The notes: generated by a model not told the origin, from the letters alone. A DNA stretch of 16,579 nt from Methanobacteriota archaeon (GCA_002686525.1 NZDA01000009.1:44136-60714), one strand, 5' to 3'. Shown: positions 1-7,330, numbered from the stretch's first letter. Numbers and translations: made by a program.

Positions 1-1145
1 GTTAACGCTTCTATTAGAGATTCTACAGTATTTCTAAATGATGCAAAAACAATCACTTTACTATCCGGATCTCTTCTAATTCTTTGTCTCACCAATCTTC
101 TGACTGTAGCAACTTTATTATGAATCTCCTCCATCTCAAATAAAGATCTCTTTAATTCAATTATTCGCTTATCCTTGTGGAAGTTTTGAATAGATTTACT
201 AGCATTATTTTTTGAATCAGATGAGGTATCTAAAAATTCTTTAGCAGCAGTTATCCCTTGTGTTAATAAATGATTAATTAGATGATTTAAAGTCATAGCA
301 GTCGCAATGTTTGAAACAGAAGAATATCCTCTAACATCTCCAAGTCTAATCGACTGTTGCGCTCTATTCATGGCCTCTTTTAATCCTCCGAATGAAGGCG
401 CTCCTGCCCTAACATATCTTCCCAACCTTCTTTCCCTATCTACTATACTGTTTAGCCAAAGTTCTAATGGTATTACCAATGTCCTTATTCCTTCAGGTAC
501 ATTTACCAAGATCTTTTCTATTTCTAGTCCAGAAATATAATCTCTTAACATGGGTTCTTCCGCTTTACGTATATGGATCCTTTCAATTTCTAGCCTTTTA
601 CAAATCTCATTTATTACAACTGAGTTTGAGCCTGGGCTAGCTGTTGTTCCAAAGATAAGTTTACTTTCTGATGCTGAATTATACATTTCCGCAGATTGGG
701 CCATGGCATGTTTTCCGGTTGAATGGTGAGCTTCATCTAAAATCAATAGTGAGCACTCATTCAATGATAAACTTCCACTTAACACATCGTTCCGTACAAC
801 TTGAGGGGTCGCAACTATTAGTCTCGAAGTTTTCCATAATTTCTCACGTTTCTTCGGCTCATTTACTCCGGTTATTGAAATCGCTTCATAGTTTTTAATG
901 ACTCTATTAAGATCTTTAGTATGCTGATCCACCAACGCACCTGTTGGTGCAATAAAAAGAATCCATCCTTGTTTTTTTTGCAGTATTTCAGCAATTAACA
1001 TCCAAGAAACTGCTGTTTTACCAGCAGCTGTTGGTAGTACAAGTAGCATGGAACCAGTAAGTGCTTCATCTACTGCTTCTAATTGATAAGCGCGGGCTTC
1101 AACAGTTCCCTCAACTAACTCCGTATGTTGAACCACGTACCTCAT
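1..1145 (-). CDS. hef: Hef/FANCM-type SF2 DNA helicase, N-terminal part (runs off window)
   Basis: Read on the minus strand from ATG at 1145 and open to the window edge (381 codons seen). An in-frame TAA lies two codons upstream, which fixes the start, and GAGGT precedes it. RecA domain 1 motifs are clear: a Q-like YQ at 20-21, Walker A LPTAAGKT at 37-44, APTGALVDQH at 66-75, ATPQVV at 112-117, DEAHH at 137-141 and TTASPG at 167-172. A charged helical region follows, then SKVIVFASFRNT near the edge, which looks like the opening of RecA domain 2. The ATPQVV, DEAH-H and TASPG set matches archaeal Hef and eukaryotic FANCM/Mph1, which remodel stalled replication forks. Whether the C-terminal XPF-type nuclease and HhH domains exist cannot be seen. 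Walker A has TAAGKT where I expect TGLGKT in many Hef proteins. The gene diverges from the ribosomal cluster. The general helicase call is firm; the Hef assignment is likely. Confidence 0.85.
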   Translation of the reverse strand, partial: MRYVVQHTELVEGTVEARAYQLEAVDEALTGSMLLVLPTAAGKTAVSWMLIAEILQKKQGWILFIAPTGALVDQHTKDLNRVIKNYEAISITGVNEPKKREKLWKTSRLIVATPQVVRNDVLSGSLSLNECSLLILDEAHHSTGKHAMAQSAEMYNSASESKLIFGTTASPGSNSVVINEICKRLEIERIHIRKAEEPMLRDYISGLEIEKILVNVPEGIRTLVIPLELWLNSIVDRERRLGRYVRAGAPSFGGLKEAMNRAQQSIRLGDVRGYSSVSNIATAMTLNHLINHLLTQGITAAKEFLDTSSDSKNNASKSIQNFHKDKRIIELKRSLFEMEEIHNKVATVRRLVRQRIRRDPDSKVIVFASFRNTVESLIEAL

Positions 1146-1436
1146 AGGTTACTACCTCAAGGACAGGGTTCAAAATAGTTACACCGCTAGGCTTTTTCAT
1201 TAATCCTACTACCAATGTAATTTTTCATCCCCGATTCTTTCATAAAGGGATGGTAGGTCGCAAGGCCGCTCACAACGTGAGATACCAGACACTATAGGGC
1301 AATGCAAAAGCAACCCGTACACCAAAACCACACTCGTGGTTTTGGTTCGGTGTCACGGTATTTCCTTAACGTTAAGAGCCCGGCAAAATGCCGCACTGCG
1401 GTATGGAGTTGGTAATTTAGAAAGGAGGAAGCAAGA
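1146..1436. promoter_or_regulatory. Divergent intergenic region with structured rpl3 leader
   Basis: This 291-base gap separates the helicase start from rpl3 and holds no convincing gene. The left third is AT-rich and probably contains both promoters. From about 1251 to 1404 nearly every base sits in or near an inverted repeat: TGGTA/TACCA closing two small hairpins (1251-1287), GGG/CCC with TGC/GCA (1297-1316), a perfect 10-bp stem (1322-1345) with extra outer pairs (1315-1358), the palindrome CTTAACGTTAAG (1365-1376), and two overlapping hairpins, CGGCA/TGCCG and CCGC/GCGG (1381-1401). The structured part ends about 20 bases before the rpl3 Shine-Dalgarno, as expected for a regulatory 5' leader. 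It matches no riboswitch or ribosomal leader class I can name. That it is transcribed and regulatory is inference. Confidence 0.5.
1212..1226 (+). promoter_or_regulatory. Candidate promoter element of the ribosomal protein operon
   Basis: The T-rich stretch CCAATGTAATTTTTC lies 25-40 bases ahead of the first leader stem, about where an archaeal TATA element would sit. A very similar string, CTAATGTAATATTTTTAG, occurs upstream of the rRNA leader at 15816-15833. It is not a good TATA consensus, so the call is tentative. Confidence 0.25.
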
Positions 1437-2516
1437 ATGGCTGACCGTAGTAAACCCCGTCGTGGTAGCATGGGCTTTAGCCCTAGGAAAAGGGCAATTA
1501 GACCGTATGGAAGAATCACTTCATGGCCGGAAACAGATGCATCAGAGATTAGAGTACAAGGATTCGCCGGTTGGAAAGCAGGAATGACTCATGTACTAAT
1601 TCGCGATATGAATCCCCATTCTACATCTGCTGGTCAAGAAGTAAGGAAGGCTGTAACGGTTGTTGAAGCACCACCAATGAGTGTTTTAGCAGTAAGAGGA
1701 TATAGGATGACACCTTATGGAATGCAAACTGCAGGTGAGTATTGGATAAACGCTTCCGATCAAGGCCCGCAAGGATTAATGCCTCGTTTTGCAAACCAAA
1801 CTCGTGGCGAGCGGGATGCAGAAGAGGGACGTAAACCTGAGAAAAGAGCTGGTAGAATTCCTGGCAGGAGCAATGGTTCTTCAGAAGCTGCATTTGAAGC
1901 TCTAGTAAACTCTGATTTGTGCGATGTACGACTCATAGTTGCAACTCAACCTGCAATGGTTAAGAGTATCAGTAGCAAGACTCCAGAGATAATGGAAGTA
2001 GGGCTAGTTGGTGGAGACAATAATGAGAAATTAATGTGGGCAAAAGAACGTCTAGGTGGAACAATAACAGTATCTGATGTATATGATGTTGGTACTGAAA
2101 TTGATGTCATAGGTGTCACTAAAGGTAAAGGATGGCAAGGCTCAATCAAAAGGTGGGGTATTAAACTACTAAGTCATAAAAACAGCAAACGTCGTAGACA
2201 AGGTGGAAATATGGGAGATTTCGGAACTGGCTATGTAAGAAAAACAATCCGTCAAGCAGGTCAAACTGGATACCATCAGAGGACAGAGATGAATAAAAGA
2301 ATTCTTCGAATATCCAAACCAGATGAATCGGATATAACTCCTGAGGGAGGATTCTTACATTATGGAGAAGTTTCTAATGATTACATGATAATTTCAGGAA
2401 GTCTTCCTGGACCGGCAAAACGTATGTTGAGGTTTAGAGATGCAATTAGACCTAGACCAAGTAAACCGGAAGTTGATCTAACATATGTAAGTACGTCATC
2501 GAAGCAGGGGGTCTGA
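1437..2516 (+). CDS. rpl3: 50S ribosomal protein L3 (uL3)
   Basis: First gene of the cluster, 359 residues, somewhat longer than the 330-345 usual in archaea. uL3 is an early-assembly protein of the large subunit; its central extension reaches towards the peptidyl transferase centre. The family signature GFAGWKAGMTHV is at 42-53. GVTKGKGWQG (about 226-235) and HKNSKRRRQGG (about 246-256) form the conserved basic extension, followed by the YHQRTEMNKR segment. The ATG at 1437 is preceded by a strong AAAGGAGG at 1421-1428 with 8-base spacing, and the N-terminus (MADRSKPRRGSMGFSPRKRA) aligns with the usual archaeal start. It heads the operon directly behind the structured leader. It ends with TGA four bases before rpl4. 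Confidence 0.98.
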   Translation: MADRSKPRRGSMGFSPRKRAIRPYGRITSWPETDASEIRVQGFAGWKAGMTHVLIRDMNPHSTSAGQEVRKAVTVVEAPPMSVLAVRGYRMTPYGMQTAGEYWINASDQGPQGLMPRFANQTRGERDAEEGRKPEKRAGRIPGRSNGSSEAAFEALVNSDLCDVRLIVATQPAMVKSISSKTPEIMEVGLVGGDNNEKLMWAKERLGGTITVSDVYDVGTEIDVIGVTKGKGWQGSIKRWGIKLLSHKNSKRRRQGGNMGDFGTGYVRKTIRQAGQTGYHQRTEMNKRILRISKPDESDITPEGGFLHYGEVSNDYMIISGSLPGPAKRMLRFRDAIRPRPSKPEVDLTYVSTSSKQGV

Positions 2517-2520
2517 ATAG

Positions 2521-3399
2521 ATGAAGGTAAAAACTTACAATTTGCAGTCAAATGTAGAGCAGGAAGAATTAGATGCTGGATTATTAGCTGAATCTTATGT
2601 TGTTGAAACAACAGATGGAAAAGCACTTTCTCTTCCTTCAGTATTCGAATCAGAAATACGTGAAGATTTAGTTAGATCTGCAGTTCATGCATCAAGAGCT
2701 AACCGAAGGCAACCATATGGTCACAATGAGCATGATGGTAAGCGCGCTCCACAACCAGGAATGAAACATTCTGTAGAATGGTGGGGTAAAGGTAGAGGTG
2801 TATCAAGAATTATGAGAAAAACAGGCCAAAGAACTGGTGCTCAAAATCCTCACACTCGCGGTGGTCGAAGAGCTCATGGTCCTAAAGTGGCTAAAGATTG
2901 GTCTCAGAAATTAAATAGTAAGCAAAAAACACTTGCTCGTAATTCTGCTATAGCAGCTTCAGCAGACTCTGAGATGGTTTCATCACGTGGTCACCAATTC
3001 GATGAGAATGTTAGATTCCCAATAATTATTGATTCATACACTGAATCACGAGAAGGTTCTATTGAGAAGTTCGAAATTGAGTCTCTTCCTCTTCAAAACT
3101 CGACCAGGAAGTTCGTAGCCATGATGGAAGGATTGGGTCTTGGTGCTGATTTAGTTAGAGCCAAGTCAGGACGAACAATACGTGCAGGGAAAGGTACTAT
3201 GAGAGGAAGAAAATATAGGACTCCTAAGAGTATTTTGTTAGTAGTAGCTAATAAAGATGGATTACACAAAGCCGCAAGAAATGTCCCAGGTGTTGATGTT
3301 GTGGCTGCTAAAGATTTGTGCGCAGAAGATTTAGCTCCTGGTGGAGATTTAGGACGGCTTACAGTATGGACTAAATCAGCAATAGAGGTTATGGAGTGA
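2521..3399 (+). CDS. rpl4: 50S ribosomal protein L4 (uL4, archaeal L4e type)
   Basis: 292 residues, longer than the usual 250-265 of archaeal uL4. The globular domain binds 23S rRNA domain I, and a long loop lines the narrowest part of the exit tunnel. The loop is obvious here: NRRQPYG at 61-67, then a Gly/Arg/Trp-rich stretch including EWWGKGRG (86-93) and HTRGGRRAHGPK (111-122). The conserved PSVFESEIREDLVRSAVHAS precedes it. About 20 extra residues (around 12-34, acidic then hydrophobic) are inserted between the first strand (MKVKTYNL) and this motif, where most homologs have only a short turn. The start has GGGGGTCTGA a few bases upstream, so the Shine-Dalgarno overlaps the rpl3 stop codon. 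Confidence 0.97.
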   Translation: MKVKTYNLQSNVEQEELDAGLLAESYVVETTDGKALSLPSVFESEIREDLVRSAVHASRANRRQPYGHNEHDGKRAPQPGMKHSVEWWGKGRGVSRIMRKTGQRTGAQNPHTRGGRRAHGPKVAKDWSQKLNSKQKTLARNSAIAASADSEMVSSRGHQFDENVRFPIIIDSYTESREGSIEKFEIESLPLQNSTRKFVAMMEGLGLGADLVRAKSGRTIRAGKGTMRGRKYRTPKSILLVVANKDGLHKAARNVPGVDVVAAKDLCAEDLAPGGDLGRLTVWTKSAIEVME

Positions 3400-3404
3400 T
3401 AAAT

Positions 3405-3695
3405 ATGGTAAACCCTTACGATATAATTTTGATGCCCTGGATTACAGAGAAGACTCTCGAGGCTCGTAGAGTTGCAGATTTAGATAATGACTACAGAGAG
3501 AACAATAATCGAATTGAATTTATTGTTCGTAGGGAGTCTACAAAGACTCAAATTCGTGAAGCAGTTGAAAAACTACTAGATGTAAAAGTTGCAAAAGTCA
3601 ACACAAAAATAACAATTACAGGTAAACATGCAAGTATCCGACTTGCTGAAGGATACGATGCAGAGGAGGCTGCGCTAAAACTAGGCGCTTTCTGA
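3405..3695 (+). CDS. rpl23: 50S ribosomal protein L23 (uL23)
   Basis: 96 residues from ATG at 3405. An in-frame GTG at 3396 would add three residues and overlap rpl4, but GGAGTGA at 3393-3399 sits correctly for the ATG, so the shorter form is chosen. uL23 sits at the mouth of the exit tunnel, where signal recognition particle and the Sec channel dock. PWITEKTLEA near the N-terminus and the RIEFIVRRESTKTQIREAVE segment are the family signature, followed by VKVAKVNTKIT and a C-terminal EAALKLGAF. Length and content are normal for archaea. The TGA stop is fused to the Shine-Dalgarno of rpl2. Confidence 0.96.
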   Translation: MVNPYDIILMPWITEKTLEARRVADLDNDYRENNNRIEFIVRRESTKTQIREAVEKLLDVKVAKVNTKITITGKHASIRLAEGYDAEEAALKLGAF

Positions 3696-3704
3696 GGTGA
3701 TATT

Positions 3705-4433
3705 ATGGGTAAAAGAACAAGATCACAACGTAGAGGGTCAAGCCCTAAGAATAGAGTTTCGAGTCATCGATTCCCTGCTAAGAATAAACTTCCAAGAGTT
3801 AGTGGAGAGGTTGCAGAAGTAGTTGACCTGATACACAGCCCAGTACACACAACACCGCTTGCCAAGATTAAATTTGAAGATGGACAGGTTGGTCACATGG
3901 CAGCACCTGAAGGTATTTCTGTTGGTCAAAATATTGCTTTCGGAGATAATGTTTCTCTGAAGCCAGGTAATGTGACAACTCTTGACATGATTCCTGAAGG
4001 TACACCGGTCTGCAATGTTGAACTAAGGCCTGGCGATGGCGGTAAACTTGCACGCTCAGGAGGAAACTCGGCAGTACTTGAAACAAGGATGGATGATAAA
4101 GTCAGAGTCCGCTTACCGAGTGGTCGTTTAAAGGAACTTAATGCAAAGTGTCGGGCAACTATAGGTGTACTCTCTGGTCATGGAAGAACCGAAAAACCAC
4201 TGATGAAGGCGGGTGCTGCTCATTACAGAGCAAAGGCTCGCGGTAAATTATACCCAACAGTCAGTGGGGTAGCAATGAATCCTGTTGATCATCCACATGG
4301 TGGTGGAAATCATCAAGCAGTTCATGGACCAAATTCAGTTAGTCGAAATGCGCCTCCGGGTAAAAAGGTTGGAAATATTGCACCTAGAAGAACTGGTCGT
4401 GGCCGTGTAAGAGTTAGAGATGAGGAGTTGTAA
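3705..4433 (+). CDS. rpl2: 50S ribosomal protein L2 (uL2)
   Basis: 242 residues, a normal archaeal length. uL2 is a core large-subunit protein beside the peptidyl transferase centre and part of an intersubunit bridge. An N-terminal basic tail ([10 protein letters not shown]) leads into the OB-like domain, then the SH3-like domain. The hallmark [13 protein letters not shown] at 192-204 includes the conserved histidine region implicated in peptide-bond formation, and [18 protein letters not shown] closes the C-terminus. The start ATG follows TGAGGTGATATT, in which the upstream rpl23 stop codon is part of the Shine-Dalgarno. Confidence 0.98.
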   Translation: MGKRTRSQRRGSSPKNRVSSHRFPAKNKLPRVSGEVAEVVDLIHSPVHTTPLAKIKFEDGQVGHMAAPEGISVGQNIAFGDNVSLKPGNVTTLDMIPEGTPVCNVELRPGDGGKLARSGGNSAVLETRMDDKVRVRLPSGRLKELNAKCRATIGVLSGHGRTEKPLMKAGAAHYRAKARGKLYPTVSGVAMNPVDHPHGGGNHQAVHGPNSVSRNAPPGKKVGNIAPRRTGRGRVRVRDEEL

Positions 4434-4435
4434 GT

Positions 4436-4936
4436 ATGGCAAGAAAATCCAAGAAAATGTTCCGTTCACCAAAACTAGCACGTCGACAGGCTAGAAAGCG
4501 TCGTTCACAGATTTCTGAACGCCGAAAGAAAGAGTTCCTGTGGAGAGGATACACAATCGAAGAGCTGAAACAAATGCCTCTTTATCCTCCTGAAGATGAT
4601 TTAAGTGCGATTTGTATTGCTACTTTGATGCCTTCCAGAGCAAAGAGATCGTTATCTCGCGGTTTAAATCTTGATTGTGAGAAATTACTAGAAAAAATCA
4701 GATCTAATACGTCTGGAAAGGTAATTAAAACACATTCTAGAAGAATGTATATCCTTCCTGAAATGGTAGGCACAACTATTGGAATCCACAATGGTAAAGA
4801 TTTCGTTAATGTAGAAATTATTCCTGAAATGATAGGTCATGCGCTAGGTGAATTTGCTGTAACAAGGAGTTCAGTAACACACACCGGTCCAGGTGTTGGT
4901 GCAACTAGATCTTCGACACACGTGGCATTGAAGTGA
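4436..4936 (+). CDS. rps19: 30S ribosomal protein S19 (uS19)
   Basis: 166 residues, on the long side for archaeal uS19 (about 130-155). It binds the head of the small subunit with uS13. The archaeal/eukaryotic N-terminal helix is very basic ([20 protein letters not shown]), followed by [15 protein letters not shown], the archaeal signature. The bacterial-like core is [20 protein letters not shown], then [14 protein letters not shown] and [18 protein letters not shown]. The segment between the leader helix and core ([20 protein letters not shown], about 49-68) looks slightly expanded relative to homologs I remember. It starts two bases after the rpl2 stop; GAGGAG upstream serves as Shine-Dalgarno. 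Confidence 0.97.
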   Translation: MARKSKKMFRSPKLARRQARKRRSQISERRKKEFLWRGYTIEELKQMPLYPPEDDLSAICIATLMPSRAKRSLSRGLNLDCEKLLEKIRSNTSGKVIKTHSRRMYILPEMVGTTIGIHNGKDFVNVEIIPEMIGHALGEFAVTRSSVTHTGPGVGATRSSTHVALK

Positions 4937-4946
4937 GGTGAAAAAT

Positions 4947-5471
4947 ATGAGTAGAATAACAGGTAAATCACAATCCGGATACACACAACTTCTAGAAGGT
5001 TCAAATTTAGTTTCTGCACGAGCTGTAAATGTTGATGTCCATCAAAAGCACTGTTTGCACATTGCCAAGGCATTGCGTGGAATGAACGCTTCAGATGCAA
5101 TAACATATCTTGAAGATGTAATCGCAGAAAAGAGAGCAATTCCTTACACTCGACGTACAAGAAGAGGCCGTGGTGGAAATACTATGGCGGGACACAGAAA
5201 AGGGAAGATGGGTCCTGGTAAATTTCCTCGCAAAGCTTCTAAAGTTTTCATTAAGCTGATAAAAAGTGCAATGGATAATGCTCGTCAAAGGTATGAAGCG
5301 ATTGATCCTGATGAAATGGTTATCACTCATCTAGCATCTCACCGAGGACAAATTCAGAGAGGATGGAGGCCACGTGCTCAAGGACGTGCAACTCCCGACA
5401 ATCATTATCAAGTTAATATTGAAATATTTTTGGAACATTTCGGTGAAGAAGAGGAAGAGGATGAATTCTGA
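4947..5471 (+). CDS. rpl22: 50S ribosomal protein L22 (uL22)
   Basis: 174 residues from ATG at 4947. An in-frame GTG at 4938 is part of the TGAGGTG Shine-Dalgarno and is not taken as the start. uL22 lines the exit tunnel through a long beta-hairpin and binds all six 23S domains. The start (MSRITGKSQSGY), AKALRGMNASDAITYLEDVI, the GRGGNTMAGHRKGKMGPGKFPRKAS segment and the tunnel hairpin region MVITHLASHRGQIQRGWRPR are typical of archaea. The C-terminus ends in an acidic tail (EEEEEDEF) that seems an addition compared with shorter homologs. The TGA stop is fused to the rps3 Shine-Dalgarno. Confidence 0.97.
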   Translation: MSRITGKSQSGYTQLLEGSNLVSARAVNVDVHQKHCLHIAKALRGMNASDAITYLEDVIAEKRAIPYTRRTRRGRGGNTMAGHRKGKMGPGKFPRKASKVFIKLIKSAMDNARQRYEAIDPDEMVITHLASHRGQIQRGWRPRAQGRATPDNHYQVNIEIFLEHFGEEEEEDEF

Positions 5472-5481
5472 GGTGTGAAAT

Positions 5482-6231
5482 ATGAAACAGAATACAATTA
5501 GAACATTCATTAATCGTAATGTAGAAAGACAATTAGTTCGTGAGTATTTACTCAAGGAAACTGAAAGAGCAGGATTTGGAGGCCTAGATTTCAACAGAAC
5601 TCCTGAAGGTACTAAAGTCACACTACATGCTGAACAAGTTGGTCGTGTAATTGGTCGAAGAGGCAAAGTAATTCATGAACTACAAAGAAGATTACAGGAA
5701 GATTTCAACCTAGAAAACCCTCATCTTGAGGTCACTGAAATAGAAGAACAACGCTTGAATGCTCAAGTAATGGCTAGTAGACTTGCCAGCTCTTTGGAAA
5801 GAGGATGGTTCTTCCGTCGGGCAGGTCACAGTACTGCACAGAATATCATGGATGCTGGTGCTAGAGGATGCTTAGTTATTATTTCAGGGAAAATTACTGG
5901 TGCAAGACACAGAGTTGAAAAATTCCAGAAGGGACATATCAAGTTCTGCGGTGAAACTGCATTAGATTTCATGGATACAGGTTTTTCCGTTTGTGTGAAG
6001 AAATTAGGTACAATCGGTTGTACAGTTAGAATAATGCGAAAAGGAATACAACTCCCTCATGAAATAAATATTCATGAGAGACACGAAGTTGGTCTCGATC
6101 CAATAGAAGAGGTTTCAATGATAGAGGCCCCAAAAGAAGATTCCAATGAAACTGAAGCTGAAGTAGTTGTAGACTCAGTTCTACAAAAGATGGCAGATTT
6201 AGAGACTTCTGAAACAAAGGAGGAAGAGTGA
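5482..6231 (+). CDS. rps3: 30S ribosomal protein S3 (uS3)
   Basis: 249 residues. uS3 lies at the mRNA entry site on the small-subunit head. The KH type II domain has its GXXG-type loop at VIGRRG (56-61), flanked by VTLHAEQVGR and KVIHELQRRLQED. The C-terminal S3 domain contains SLERGWFFRRAG (104-115), the ARGCLVIISGKITGARHR stretch and KFCGETALDFMDTGF. The last 40 residues are strongly acidic and low in complexity, ending KEEE, longer than the tail of many archaeal uS3 proteins. The start ATG is preceded by TGAGGTGTGAAAT, which overlaps the rpl22 stop. Its own stop TGA directly abuts the ATG of rpl29. Confidence 0.97.
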   Translation: MKQNTIRTFINRNVERQLVREYLLKETERAGFGGLDFNRTPEGTKVTLHAEQVGRVIGRRGKVIHELQRRLQEDFNLENPHLEVTEIEEQRLNAQVMASRLASSLERGWFFRRAGHSTAQNIMDAGARGCLVIISGKITGARHRVEKFQKGHIKFCGETALDFMDTGFSVCVKKLGTIGCTVRIMRKGIQLPHEINIHERHEVGLDPIEEVSMIEAPKEDSNETEAEVVVDSVLQKMADLETSETKEEE

Positions 6232-6435
6232 ATGACACATTTATCCTCAAGAGAAATTGATGGAATGAATGTCGAGCAGAGGCAGCGCAGGTTAGAAGAG
6301 CTTCGCGAAGAAATGCTTCAATTACGTGCTCAACAAGCTCTAGGTGGCTCAATGTCAGATTCAGGTTCATACAAAGCAACAAGACGAAGCATTGCTCGCT
6401 TGTTAACAAAAATGAATGAGGATTCTCAGGAGTAG
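6232..6435 (+). CDS. rpl29: 50S ribosomal protein L29 (uL29)
   Basis: 67 residues, the normal size. uL29 is a two-helix protein beside uL23 at the tunnel exit. The N-terminal SSREIDGMNVEQRQRRLEELREEMLQLRAQQ matches the family's first helix and hairpin, and YKATRRSIARLLTKMNE the second. The ATG abuts the rps3 stop without a gap and is served by AAGGAGGAAG inside the end of rps3, a layout that suggests translational coupling. It ends with TAG, which is therefore used as a stop codon here. Confidence 0.95.
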   Translation: MTHLSSREIDGMNVEQRQRRLEELREEMLQLRAQQALGGSMSDSGSYKATRRSIARLLTKMNEDSQE

Positions 6436-6441
6436 AAATAA

Positions 6442-6741
6442 ATGGCAGGTATATGTAATCTATGTGGTTTACCTGATGAGTTATGTATATGTCAAGAAAT
6501 AGCAAAAGAACAACAAAAAGCAATAATTTCAGTAGTAAGAAGGAGGTATGGAAAAATGGTAACTATCGTTGAAGGGATTGATGATGTTGCTATTGACATC
6601 AATAAGCTCGCGAAAATTCTGAAAAGTTCTTGTGCTGCAGGTGGAACTGTAAAAGATCGTACAATTGAGCTGCAAGGAGAGCACAAGAAAAGAGCTGCTA
6701 AAGTTCTCGAACAAAATGGCTATCAGGTGGAGGTGCGGTAA
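6442..6741 (+). CDS. Translation initiation factor aIF1 (SUI1 family)
   Basis: 99 residues, the usual archaeal length. aIF1 binds the small-subunit P site and enforces correct start-codon selection. The SUI1 core shows RRYGKMVTIVEGID (34-47), CAAGGTVKD (64-72), IELQGEH (75-81) and a C-terminal VLEQNGYQVEV. The N-terminus carries C5, C8, C15 and C17 (CNLCGLPDELCIC), a putative zinc knuckle that is ordinary for archaeal SUI1 proteins. AGGAGT overlapping the rpl29 stop is the Shine-Dalgarno. It overlaps the next gene by one base (TAATG). The position between rpl29 and the RNase P gene is the conserved archaeal order. Confidence 0.96.
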   Translation: MAGICNLCGLPDELCICQEIAKEQQKAIISVVRRRYGKMVTIVEGIDDVAIDINKLAKILKSSCAAGGTVKDRTIELQGEHKKRAAKVLEQNGYQVEVR

Positions 6742-7001
6742 TGGTCGATTCAATTCATATGCCATTTATTTCAAGAAATATTCAAGTTATTGATTCGGAC
6801 GATCCAACTCTTGTAGGAGTTAGTGGCCAAATCATTGAAGAAACTCGTCGAACGATAATTGTTCAAACATCTAAGGGGGAAAAGATCCTACCTAAGAACG
6901 TCATAAATTTCACACTCGATTCCGAGAAAGAGGTCATTGAGGGTTTTACGGTTACTCAAAGGCCAGAGAATAGAATTAATCGTAAATATAGGAGGAACTA
7001 A
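6741..7001 (+). CDS. rnp1: RNase P protein component 1 (Rpp29/Pop4 family)
   Basis: 86 residues. This is the archaeal Rpp29/Pop4 homolog, which with Rpp21 binds the specificity domain of RNase P RNA and helps trim tRNA 5' leaders. The Sm-like beta-barrel is recognisable in SDDPTLVGVSGQIIEETRRT (18-37) followed by TIIVQTSKGEKILPKNVINF, which matches the family's conserved GxVxxET and KxKxIPK-like motifs. It is at the short end for the family, with little N-terminal extension. The start overlaps the aIF1 stop (TAATG), with GGTGGAGGTG upstream. The location before rps17 is conserved in Euryarchaeota, which strengthens the call. Confidence 0.93.
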   Translation: MVDSIHMPFISRNIQVIDSDDPTLVGVSGQIIEETRRTIIVQTSKGEKILPKNVINFTLDSEKEVIEGFTVTQRPENRINRKYRRN

Positions 7002-7002
7002 A

Positions 7003-7329
7003 ATGCGTGATATTGGAGTAGATGTAAAGACGCCGGAAGGTGAATGGGATGGCGATGATAACTGTCCATTTAATGGAAGTCTTAGAGTTCGTGGGCAAAT
7101 TATTGAAGGGACTGTATACTCAAATAATATGTCAGGATCAATTATTGTAGAAAGAGAAATGACTCGTTACATGAAGAAATACGAAAGATATGAGAAGCGA
7201 ACACGAAGATATCCTGCGCACTTACCATCTTGTATTGGAGAAGTTAATCCAGGAGATTTCGTCAGAATTATGGAATGCAGGCCTTTATCAAAAACAGTAA
7301 AGTTCTGTGTAATTGAAAAGGGTGATTAA
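7003..7329 (+). CDS. rps17: 30S ribosomal protein S17 (uS17)
   Basis: 108 residues from ATG at 7003. The frame is open further upstream, but that would overlap rnp1, and the clear Shine-Dalgarno ATAGGAGGAACTAAA points to this ATG. uS17 is an OB-fold primary binder of 16S rRNA in the small-subunit body. The motifs are DIGVDVKTPEGEW, CPFNGSLRVRGQIIEGTV, MTRYMKKYERYEKRTRRYPA, HLPSCIGEVNPGDFVRIMEC and RPLSKTVKFCVIE, all standard for the archaeal family. It begins one base after the rnp1 stop and ends one base before rpl14. Confidence 0.97.
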   Translation: MRDIGVDVKTPEGEWDGDDNCPFNGSLRVRGQIIEGTVYSNNMSGSIIVEREMTRYMKKYERYEKRTRRYPAHLPSCIGEVNPGDFVRIMECRPLSKTVKFCVIEKGD

Positions 7330-7330
7330 A

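Noticed and set aside
1226-1252. CATCCC/GGGATG hairpin as an intrinsic terminator between the divergent genes
   Set aside because: There is no T-run downstream of the stem on either strand, and both genes diverge from this region, so no transcript is expected to end here.
1336-1587. A small gene overlapping the start of rpl3
   Set aside because: It is out of frame with rpl3, begins inside the long leader hairpin, has no Shine-Dalgarno and no recognisable protein features.
6026-6523. A 165-codon open frame on the minus strand
   Set aside because: It lies antisense to rps3, rpl29 and aIF1, has Leu/Phe/His-rich composition expected from the reverse of Glu/Lys-rich coding, and shows no recognisable motif.
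6442-6741. Cysteine cluster at the N-terminus of aIF1 as a novel zinc-finger fusion
   Set aside because: A CxxC...CxC start of this kind is common in archaeal SUI1 proteins.
6937-7002. A longer uS17 reading 22 residues into rnp1
   Set aside because: The strong Shine-Dalgarno just before 7003 and the family N-terminus DIGVDVKTPE support the shorter form.
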